NCBI GenBank assembly: GCA_046727435.1
Contig: JBKPCR010000503.1
Coordinates: forward strand, 1-12,039
DNA from: CAVPRW01 sp046727435 [NCBI: bacterium]
GTDB lineage: Bacteria; Tectomicrobia; Entotheonellia; J063
Direction of reading: 5' to 3'
DNA: 12,039 nt
Shown: positions 6,574 through 12,039 of the stretch, one piece after another
Layout: every line of letters starts with the position of its first letter
How positions within the stretch are numbered: position 1 is the stretch's first letter
Program-made: the position numbers and the translations under genes
The notes under the pieces: generated by a model
Told to the model about the DNA's origin: nothing
Databases searched by the model: none
The model's input: the letters and a program-made list of their open reading frames with translations, nothing else

Positions 6574-7734
6574 TCAATTGCGCCGCGAGAAATAGGCATC
6601 GGTGGCCTGCTTGAGCCCGGCAATGGCGTGCCCATGCAAGGCTTCTTTACGCTCGCTCGCCCACTGGTTGGACGCCATGATACCGCTGAGGCTTCCCTGG
6701 AAATGCGGCATGACATAGCGGGCAAATAGCTCATAGCTACGCAGCCGCTTCTCCCGCTGCACATAGTCATCCACCCGAATCATGAATCCGCCAAAGCCCC
6801 CGCTCGCCTCTTGCAGGCGCTCAATACCAGCGATGCAGTCCTCAGGCGTCCCGACGAGCCATTGGTTGTGCTCTACCATGAAGTCCACGATCTTATCCAT
6901 GGGTACGTCGGGGGCTGGATTACCCAGGGTGCCAGCGAAATATTCCGTCACCTCGCGGCCGCCACCCATGCGCACATTTTCAATGGCTTCATTGCGGTTT
7001 TCCGCCACATGGCAGGGTACCACCAGCCGCCAATCCTCGCGGCGCAGGGTTCTCCCATGCGCTGCCGCGGTCTCTTCACCGATGGCCCATAGCTCCTTTA
7101 AGCTGGTTTGCCGGACGGTTGCCCGCGGAATGCTCAGCGACAGCACCGATGCCCCATACTTTCCAGCCAATTGTACGCCCGCCGGTGATTGCACCGACGC
7201 CACGGCGATGGGGACGTAGGGCTCTTGATAGGGACGCAGCTGGAGAACGGCGTCATGCAGTTCAAACCAGTCACTCGTATAGGTCACGGGCTCTGTGCTC
7301 TCGAAGAGTCGCACGATGATCCCCAGGGCTTCGTCCATCCTCTCGCGTTGGCGCTCAGCCGGAATGCCAAGCATCACGGCATCGGACGCCAGTGCCCCGG
7401 GGCCAACGCCCAGGATGACCCGCCCACGGGTCAAGTGGTCCAGGAGCACCATGCGGTTGGCCACCATGAGGGGGTGGTGATAGGGCAGACTGATCACCCC
7501 AGTGCCCAGCCGGATGTGCCGAGTGCGTTCGGCGGCGGTGGCGAGAAACACTTCAGGGGAGGCGATGGTCTCCCAGCCGGCACTATGATGCTCGCCGACA
7601 TAGGCTTCATCGAAGCCCAGGATATCCAGCCATTGAATGAGTTCCAGGTCCCGCTCCAGGGCCAATGTCGGGTTTTCCCCAGGGCGATGGAAGGGTGCCA
7701 TGAAGACTCCGAATTTCATTTTGGTCGACGCCAT
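6574..7734 (-). CDS. LLM-class flavin-dependent oxidoreductase (bacterial luciferase-like monooxygenase)
   Basis: The 386-residue protein is a luciferase-like TIM-barrel enzyme using reduced FMN or F420. It starts KFGVFMAPFH and has LGFDEAYVGEHH at 39-50, the core GTGVISLPYHHPLMVANR at 78-94 and HLTRGRVILGVGPG at 100-113. Substrate-side segments with YTSDWFELHDAVLQLRPYQ follow. The length fits the alkanal monooxygenase-like subgroup. Family members oxidise long-chain aldehydes, alkanesulfonates, nitrilotriacetate, ketones and many others, so the substrate cannot be assigned. The frame is open to 7980, but the start at 7734 has an AGGAG at 7744-7748 with nine-base spacing and brings the N-terminus into register with the family. 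It diverges from the cupin gene across 272 bases. No flavin reductase is nearby; a second flavin monooxygenase of a different family is encoded at 719-2209. Confidence 0.9.
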   Translation of the reverse strand: MASTKMKFGVFMAPFHRPGENPTLALERDLELIQWLDILGFDEAYVGEHHSAGWETIASPEVFLATAAERTRHIRLGTGVISLPYHHPLMVANRMVLLDHLTRGRVILGVGPGALASDAVMLGIPAERQRERMDEALGIIVRLFESTEPVTYTSDWFELHDAVLQLRPYQEPYVPIAVASVQSPAGVQLAGKYGASVLSLSIPRATVRQTSLKELWAIGEETAAAHGRTLRREDWRLVVPCHVAENRNEAIENVRMGGGREVTEYFAGTLGNPAPDVPMDKIVDFMVEHNQWLVGTPEDCIAGIERLQEASGGFGGFMIRVDDYVQREKRLRSYELFARYVMPHFQGSLSGIMASNQWASERKEALHGHAIAGLKQATDAYFSRRN

Positions 7735-7743
7735 CCTGTGACA

Positions 7744-7748
7744 CTCCT
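7744..7748 (-). promoter_or_regulatory. Ribosome binding site that fixes the start of the luciferase-like gene
   Basis: AGGAG on the - strand, within AGAGAGGAG, lies nine bases before the ATG at 7734. The frame is open for another 82 codons upstream, but that part reads as non-coding: it is low in family-like sequence and crosses the divergent promoter region. Confidence 0.65.
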
Positions 7749-7918
7749 CTCTGCATGCGATGTGCCATGAAGTCTCAAATTCCACCCTCTCGTGTGCGAT
7801 CGGCCGCCATCGCACTGGGCCAGTCGGTAGGTTGGCCGATATGTGCGCCATTGTACCATGGTTTGAACACCCCAGCGACCCAGAAGACTCGCAGGGATTG
7901 TGTGACGGCTGTTTTTGC

Positions 7919-7947
7919 TTGACAGGGAGGGCCGCCCGGAGTAGACA
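7919..7947 (+). promoter_or_regulatory. Candidate promoter for the cupin gene
   Basis: TTGACA (7919-7924), preceded by a T-rich GTTTTTGC, is followed after 17 bases by TAGACA (7942-7947). The -10 is a 3 of 6 match. The predicted leader is about 50 bases before the ATG at 8007. The GCTTGACA context also precedes the binding-protein gene at 2291-2298. Confidence 0.42.
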
Positions 7948-8006
7948 CGACCGGATATCCGGGAACGGTCGCACGAACACCTGGAGTTATTTCATAGGAG
8001 AGAAGC

Positions 8007-8357
8007 ATGAAGATTCACCACCTCTATACGGATGAGAAAGGCGACTCGCACTTCGAGGATATGGAGATCGAGTACGTCGAGACGACGCCGGCTGGGCGGT
8101 TTACCAAGCGCTTGCCGACGACAGGAATGATCTTCCGCGAAGTTCAGCCCACCTATGACCTAGACTGGCACAACGCTCCACGCCGGCAGTATATCATCAA
8201 TCTCGACAACGGTGTGCAGATCACCGCCAGCGATGGCGAAGCCCGCATCATCGGTGCGGGTGAAGTCATCCTGGTCGAAGACACCACCGGCAAAGGCCAC
8301 CTCAGTAAAGCCGTCAACGAGCGCCTGCGCCACTGCATCTTTGTGACGCTGGACTGA
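8007..8357 (+). CDS. Small single-domain cupin protein
   Basis: The 116-residue protein is a single beta-barrel of the cupin superfamily. Residues 59-70 (RRQYIINLDNGV) resemble the first cupin motif, and GAGEVILVEDTTGKGH (83-98) the second. Only His55 and His98 are evident as possible metal ligands; the usual His-x-His plus Glu triad of motif 1 is not intact, so metal-dependent catalysis is doubtful. Related small cupins with the VEDTTGKGH stretch are common and largely uncharacterised. The start is supported by AGGAG at 7996-8000, six bases before the ATG. There is no signal peptide. The gene diverges from the luciferase-like gene, so the two may share control through the 272-base gap. A role in sensing, isomerising or oxidising a pathway intermediate is possible but unproven. 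Confidence 0.85.
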   Translation: MKIHHLYTDEKGDSHFEDMEIEYVETTPAGRFTKRLPTTGMIFREVQPTYDLDWHNAPRRQYIINLDNGVQITASDGEARIIGAGEVILVEDTTGKGHLSKAVNERLRHCIFVTLD

Positions 8358-8880
8358 TCTTCCCGCTGGCTAGAGGTGACCAGCGTGGTCAGAACTGCGC
8401 AGATCGCGCCGCGCTTGGTAGTGCCCCACCTGTAAGGCCTTTCATCGGCCGGCGCCCCTTGGCTGCATAATCCTGCACACTCCCTCTCTGCGCCACACTC
8501 GTGGGCCTGCCATAGTGTGGCGTACCCATACAGGGTTTGGCGTGGAAGTGGGGGCCAGGCATGACCCTTGCTCTGCCCTAGGGCCATCATGGCCCATGTG
8601 CACTCACAACGGCCGTGATGATGCAAGACTCCGGGCGCTGGCTATGGCGCCACGGCGCCGCCATCATAGAAGCCAGGCGTATGGCTGCAGGCGGGGCATG
8701 CGGCCCACCAAGGGTGGTGCGAGAGCGCTGGTCATCCTGACGGCGCTCCTCCCGGCCCGCCCGAGCGCTTGCACAGGGGGGACAGGGGCAATGGACTGGA
8801 ATGTGCTGCGACGGTGCCAATACATGTGCTGGGCGCCAGCCCTGGCGAGGCCTCACTGCAGCAGAGCTGACCTGCGCTGG
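8358..8880. other. Gene-poor intergenic region
   Basis: I see no convincing gene in these roughly 520 bases. A + frame is open from 8515 into the small exported protein downstream, but its translation before residue 123 is rich in Cys, Arg, His and Trp and has no recognisable domain. The opposite-strand frames are equally unconvincing. Structure seen: an inverted repeat at 8491-8522 and a short palindrome GGGCCAT-C-ATGGCCC at 8581-8595. No tRNA-like fold was recognised. Confidence 0.55.
8491..8522. repeat. 9-bp perfect inverted repeat with 14-base loop
   Basis: CGCCACACT at 8491-8499 pairs exactly with AGTGTGGCG at 8514-8522. It lies about 130 bases past the cupin stop. No T-run follows, so a simple terminator is not clear; a protein-binding site or a remnant of a mobile element are alternatives. 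Confidence 0.5.
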
Positions 8881-9264
8881 ATGGTCATCATGGGATGGAT
8901 GCTCATCGGCTCTATACTCCTCCTGGTGGCCGCTGGTGCGATGCCCAGTGAAGAGGGTGAGGTCGTGCTGGATGCCTTTCGGCAGGGGATCCTCCAGGCG
9001 CACCCCGAGTGGCCGCCGGATATGCGTGCGGCGGCGCTGGCTGGGATTATTTGTGCGGGCATGCCAGGGGACATGGTGCGGTTGGCGTGGGGACAGCCTA
9101 CGCGTACGTCCAGTAGAGATGGGCCAGGTCAGCCTGAGACGTGGTATTACGCGGGACGTCCGAGCGGGGTGGAGCGATTAGCTGGCTGGGGACTGAATGA
9201 TGCCGGCAGCAGTGAGTGGACAGTGTCGTTCATTGATGGGCAAGTAGTCACATGGACCGACTAA
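8881..9264 (+). CDS. Small exported or membrane-anchored protein with BamE/SmpA-like C-terminal pattern
   Basis: From the ATG at 8881 this is 127 residues. It opens with a hydrophobic stretch (GWMLIGSILLLVAAGA, residues 5-20) that looks like a signal peptide or anchor, although without the usual positive N-region. The rest has CAGMPGDMVRLAWGQP (58-73), ETWYY (86-90) and VSFIDGQVVTW (115-125). This order of Gly-Met...Val-x-x-x-Trp-Gly-x-Pro, Trp-x-Tyr and a final strand ending in Asp-Gly-x-Val resembles small SmpA/OmlA/BamE-like periplasmic proteins. No lipobox Cys is present. The start is uncertain: 8791 (AGGGGGG about ten bases upstream) or 8515 would extend the N-terminus with Cys- and Arg-rich sequence of doubtful coding quality; 8890 is also possible. 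It converges on waaA with 107 bases between. Function is unknown. Confidence 0.6.
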   Translation: MVIMGWMLIGSILLLVAAGAMPSEEGEVVLDAFRQGILQAHPEWPPDMRAAALAGIICAGMPGDMVRLAWGQPTRTSSRDGPGQPETWYYAGRPSGVERLAGWGLNDAGSSEWTVSFIDGQVVTWTD

Positions 9265-9371
9265 CGACCCCACATACAACTTCCGCCTGAACCCAAACGT
9301 CGCGTCGGCGAGAGGAAGGAGATCGCTCTATGTGGTCTGCCGACAGCTCGACGAGCGCCCGTTTGTCAGAT

Positions 9372-10664
9372 CTATGTCTGCTGACTGAGCACTTGTGCAA
9401 TCAGCTCCACCGTGCGGGCGATGGCACCCTGGTTGGCGCGCAGCACCTGATAAGCTGCCTCTCCCAAGGCCTGGCGACGCGCCGGCTGCAGCAGCAGCAT
9501 GCTGACATGCTCGCCTAACGCTTCGGGGTTGTGCACTTGCACCGCCCCATCCGCTTCTAATAATGCCGAGGCGATCTGATGGAAATTGTGCATGTGTGGA
9601 CCAAACAGGATGGCTTTGCGGTGTGCCGCTGGCTCCAAGACGTTATGCCCACCGATGGATACCAAGCTGCCGCCGACAAAGATCACCGTCCCGACGGCAT
9701 AGAGCTTCGCCAACTCACCGATCGTATCGAGCAGGAGCACAGGTGCCGCGCCACTCTGAGAGGACAGACGCCCGTGGCTGCGTCGGTGTACTACGAGCTG
9801 ATGCTTGCGCAGCAGCGCTTCGATCTCATCGAGTCGATCCAGATGCCGGGGCGCCAGCAGTAAGCGCAACGCCGGCACCTGAAGGCGCGCCCGTAAATAG
9901 GCCGCGATGACGATGTCCTCTTCGCCACGATGTGTGCTCCCCGCCATGAATACCGGCGCCTCGCTAATTCCGAGGTCGGCCCGGAATGCTCGCTCATCAG
10001 GGCTGGTCAGCGGCTCAAAAGCCAGATCGTATTTGATGTTGCCAGTGATATGGACACGGGAAGGTTCGGCGCCAAGGGCGATGATGCGCTCGGCATCCAG
10101 TTTGGTCTGCATGCTGAAGCTAGTGATCGCTGGCAGGACGCGGCACATGAAGGGTCGCAGCCGCCGATAGCCGCGAAATGAACGCGGGGAAATGCGGCCA
10201 TTCACCAGGATGGCGGGAATCGCCTGCCGTGTCAACTCGCGCAAGAAATTCGGCCAGATCTCGGTTTCCACCATCAGGAACAGACGCGGCTGCAGGCGGG
10301 AGATCACTTGATGCACGACCCAGGGATAGTCGAGCGGGAAGTACAGACAGGCAGCCCCGGCCATTTTCTCACGTGCTGTGGCCTGGCCGGTTTCGGTAAC
10401 CGTCGAGATGAGGATAAGAAGGTGCGGAAATCGCTGCCGCAGAGCACTCACTAGCGGCACTGCGGCGATCACTTCGCCCACCGACACGGCGTGGAGCCAC
10501 AGCGGACGCGCACCCCGTAACGCCAAGGTGATCTCCGGGGGCACATGACCAAAGCGTTGACGGATGCCGGCGCGATACTTGGTAGTGTGAAGCGATTTGA
10601 TAGCAAAGTAGGGGAGGGCTCCAAGAGAAGCGAGGAGTAGTAAGGTATTATAGAGCGAATACAT
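9372..10664 (-). CDS. waaA: 3-deoxy-D-manno-octulosonic acid (Kdo) transferase
   Basis: WaaA (KdtA) transfers Kdo from CMP-Kdo to the lipid A precursor at the inner face of the inner membrane. The 430-residue length is normal. An N-terminal membrane anchor (YNTLLLLASLGALPYFA, residues 5-21) is followed by LHAVSVGEV at 57-65 with the catalytic Glu64, VETEIWPNF at 132-140, GNIKYD at 208-213, and the CMP-Kdo-binding segment GGSLVSIGGHNVLEPA at 331-346, then FGPHMHNF. Number of Kdo residues added cannot be predicted. The ATG is six bases beyond the stop of the upstream acyltransferase gene, showing operon expression; its ribosome binding site (GAGGGG) overlaps that stop and lies in a repeat-like sequence (10667-10688). 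No lpxK or other gene follows on this strand in the window. Confidence 0.95.
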   Translation of the reverse strand: MYSLYNTLLLLASLGALPYFAIKSLHTTKYRAGIRQRFGHVPPEITLALRGARPLWLHAVSVGEVIAAVPLVSALRQRFPHLLILISTVTETGQATAREKMAGAACLYFPLDYPWVVHQVISRLQPRLFLMVETEIWPNFLRELTRQAIPAILVNGRISPRSFRGYRRLRPFMCRVLPAITSFSMQTKLDAERIIALGAEPSRVHITGNIKYDLAFEPLTSPDERAFRADLGISEAPVFMAGSTHRGEEDIVIAAYLRARLQVPALRLLLAPRHLDRLDEIEALLRKHQLVVHRRSHGRLSSQSGAAPVLLLDTIGELAKLYAVGTVIFVGGSLVSIGGHNVLEPAAHRKAILFGPHMHNFHQIASALLEADGAVQVHNPEALGEHVSMLLLQPARRQALGEAAYQVLRANQGAIARTVELIAQVLSQQT

Positions 10665-10666
10665 CG

Positions 10667-10688
10667 CCCCTCACCCCAACTCTCTCCC
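10667..10688. repeat. Half of a CCCTCACCCC-AACTCTCTCCC intergenic palindrome family
   Basis: On the + strand, four C's and TCACCCC are followed by AACTCTCTCCC. This resembles one arm of a widespread bacterial intergenic repeat whose translation reads WERVGVRG on the other strand. The expected GGGAGAGGG partner arm is missing or degraded here; a complete CCCTCTCCC/GGGAGAGGG hairpin occurs at 5759-5785. It carries the last codons and stop of the acyltransferase gene and the waaA ribosome binding site. Confidence 0.5.
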
Positions 10689-11351
10689 AGACGAAGAGGA
10701 CATACGGGAGTACGTTGCCAGCGTTACTTCCTCGGTCAGCTTGAGGAGTTTGCCCTCCAGCTCCTGCCGTTTGTGCTCCAACAATGCCGAGTCGGCATCG
10801 GACGGCACCACCACTGGCTCGCCATAGGCCACCACGATACGACTGCCGGGCAGGGGCAGGAGAAAGCGATCCCAACTCTGAAATTCGATCTTCCAACGCG
10901 CCCCTACCGCCACCGGAATAATCGGGATCTCGGTCAGTCGAGCCAAGGTAATAATGCCTAATTGCGCTCGATGACGTGGTCCCCGAGGACCATCGGGGGC
11001 GAGGCCGGCGCTGGCGCCAGCACGCACCTGCCGCACCAGTTCCAACAAACTCCGGCGACCGCCGCGGGAACTGGAGCCACGAATCGTCGGCAAACCAAAG
11101 CGCTGCAGAATCTGGCTCAGCGCTTCGCCATCCCGGCTCTGACTCACCAGAATATGCACGCCACTGCCGCGATAGCGATACATCAGGTAGAGGAGATGGC
11201 CATGCCAGAAGGCATAGATGACATTGCCTCGCCTGGCCCACACAGTCTGCTCGATATCACCACGCAACACGTGGACGCGCAAGGTCGCACAGATGGCTTT
11301 GACCAGCCAGGCCGCTGGAACCGGTATCAAGGAACGCAGCAGAGGAGACAT
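10671..11351 (-). CDS. Lysophospholipid acyltransferase family protein (DUF374), probable lipid A acyltransferase
   Basis: The 226-residue protein belongs to the DUF374 branch of the LPLAT superfamily, which replaces or supplements LpxL-type late acyltransferases in many Gram-negatives and is usually found beside waaA. Visible motifs are AFWHGHLLYL (47-56) carrying His50, VSQSRDGE (69-76), GSSSRGGRRSL (92-102), and LAPDGPRGPRH (117-127), then IPIIPVAVG at 142-150. An amphipathic N-terminus may attach it to the inner membrane. The start at 11351 lies 19 bases past the lpxB stop; the frame is open to 11459 inside lpxB, but GGGAGAA at 11362-11368 and the family N-terminus favour 11351. The last residues SGRELG and the stop come from repeat-like sequence, so the C-terminal tail probably differs from relatives. 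Acyl chain and acceptor site are unknown. Confidence 0.88.
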   Translation of the reverse strand: MSPLLRSLIPVPAAWLVKAICATLRVHVLRGDIEQTVWARRGNVIYAFWHGHLLYLMYRYRGSGVHILVSQSRDGEALSQILQRFGLPTIRGSSSRGGRRSLLELVRQVRAGASAGLAPDGPRGPRHRAQLGIITLARLTEIPIIPVAVGARWKIEFQSWDRFLLPLPGSRIVVAYGEPVVVPSDADSALLEHKRQELEGKLLKLTEEVTLATYSRMSSSSGRELG

Positions 11352-11370
11352 CGACCTGCTGTTCTCCCAT

Positions 11371-12039
11371 CTATGGCCGGGCCACTCGTTGAGTCCCCTC
11401 GACAGCCTGGGATCGGGACACGAAGGTGCCAAGAGAGCGTAAGATCCCGCGGGCCACACGCTCCGGCACGCCAGGTGCGCCGAGCTGGCTGTGCAGGGCC
11501 GCTAACTCCATGCGTATCGCCGCCGCGCGCTGCGGGAAGCTGAGCAGCGCTAGCGCCTGAGCAGCCATGTGTTCTGCAGTTACTTCATACTGCCACAACT
11601 CGGGCACGATGGCACGTCCGGCGATGATATTAGGCAGCCCAATGCGCGACACCCGCATCACCAGGCGCGCCAACAGGTAGGTGAGCAGGTGGGCCTTATA
11701 GACGATGATCATGGGAGTCCCGATGAGTGCGGCTTCGAGCGTGGCTGTTCCCGAAGCCACCAGTAGTACGTCAGCCGCCTGCATGGCCTCGTAGGTCTGA
11801 CGTTGCACCAGCTGCACGGGTATCGGAGCGGTCTGGAGCATTTCTTGGACGTCCGCCGGCTGCAGCGTTTCCGCCAGGGGCAAGATAAATTGGACAGTAG
11901 CCATGTGGGTGTGGATCTGGGCGGCGGCCTCCAGCATGGGGCGCAAGAGATATTGCAACTCCGAGCGTCGGCTCCCCGGCAGGATGCCCACAACCGGGGC
12001 CGCCGGATCAAGGCCACAATGGATACAGGCGTCAGCTTT
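11371..12039 (-). CDS. lpxB: Lipid-A-disaccharide synthase, C-terminal part (5' end beyond right edge)
   Basis: LpxB joins UDP-2,3-diacylglucosamine to lipid X to form the lipid A disaccharide, at the cytoplasmic face of the inner membrane. The visible 222 residues run off the right edge. The frame is open through the edge: reading starts KADACIHCGLDPAAPV and continues into VGILPGSRRSEL, the conserved LpxB glycosyltransferase loop. Other family stretches are ADVLLVASGTATLEAALIGT, PMIIVYKAH, and IGLPNIIAGRAIVPELWQ with its following helix. A GTG at 11991 is internal, not the start. The gene is first of three visible lipid A genes on this strand, followed after 19 bases by the acyltransferase and then waaA. 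Its C-terminal tail, VSRSQAVEGTQRVARP, is unremarkable. Confidence 0.93.
   Translation of the reverse strand, partial: KADACIHCGLDPAAPVVGILPGSRRSELQYLLRPMLEAAAQIHTHMATVQFILPLAETLQPADVQEMLQTAPIPVQLVQRQTYEAMQAADVLLVASGTATLEAALIGTPMIIVYKAHLLTYLLARLVMRVSRIGLPNIIAGRAIVPELWQYEVTAEHMAAQALALLSFPQRAAAIRMELAALHSQLGAPGVPERVARGILRSLGTFVSRSQAVEGTQRVARP

Noticed and set aside
7189-7770. 193-residue open frame opposite the luciferase-like gene
   Set aside because: Antisense shadow of a recognised enzyme; no ribosome binding site or recognisable domain.
7850-7878. TACAAT on the - strand (7850-7855) as -10 for the luciferase-like gene
   Set aside because: The hexamer is good, but the -35 position 17 bases upstream reads TCGCTG, too weak to call without other support.
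10962-11543. 193-residue open frame spanning lpxB and the acyltransferase on the + strand
   Set aside because: It crosses two well-supported genes on the other strand and has no family resemblance.

Overview
The window is about 12 kb of GC-rich DNA from a Gram-negative bacterium. The lipid A/Kdo genes at the right end (lpxB, a DUF374 acyltransferase, waaA) require an outer membrane. The mixture of an integron integrase, an HpaB-type flavin monooxygenase, a Tat-exported amidohydrolase, a luciferase-like monooxygenase, an orphan solute-binding protein and a free-standing beta-sandwich protein resembles uncultivated lineages such as Tectomicrobia/Entotheonella or Rokubacteria. That placement is inference from recalled gene content, not a database result.

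Layout. Positions 1-582 hold the C-terminal catalytic part of an IntI-type integron integrase; any cassette array should lie to the left, outside the window. Positions 719-8357 form an accessory metabolic region. On the + strand it holds an HpaB-family hydroxylase, a family 5 substrate-binding protein and a metal-dependent amidohydrolase broken by one frameshift. A perfect 12-bp hairpin follows. On the - strand are a GH2-like sugar-binding-fold protein and an LLM flavin monooxygenase. A cupin gene on the + strand diverges from the LLM gene. Positions 8358-8880 hold no convincing gene, only a 9-bp inverted repeat. A small exported protein with a BamE/SmpA-like C-terminal pattern follows at 8881-9264. 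From 9372 to the right edge the - strand carries lpxB, the DUF374 acyltransferase and waaA in transcription order, tightly packed as an operon.

How it fits together. The 719-8357 genes look like pieces of uptake and oxidative breakdown of an organic, perhaps aromatic, compound: a periplasmic binding protein, two flavin-dependent monooxygenases, a TIM-barrel hydrolase or decarboxylase and a cupin. They are not packed as an operon. Gaps are about 135-270 bases, and five of the six transcription starts have a TTGACA-like box, a 17-base spacer and a weak TA-starting -10. No flavin reductase, transporter permease or regulator is present, so the pathway is incomplete here. The lipid A genes are housekeeping. 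The most notable observations are the single indel in the amidohydrolase, the recurring promoter layout, the integron integrase, the orphan sandwich protein, and a repeat half that supplies both the stop of the acyltransferase gene and the ribosome binding site of waaA.
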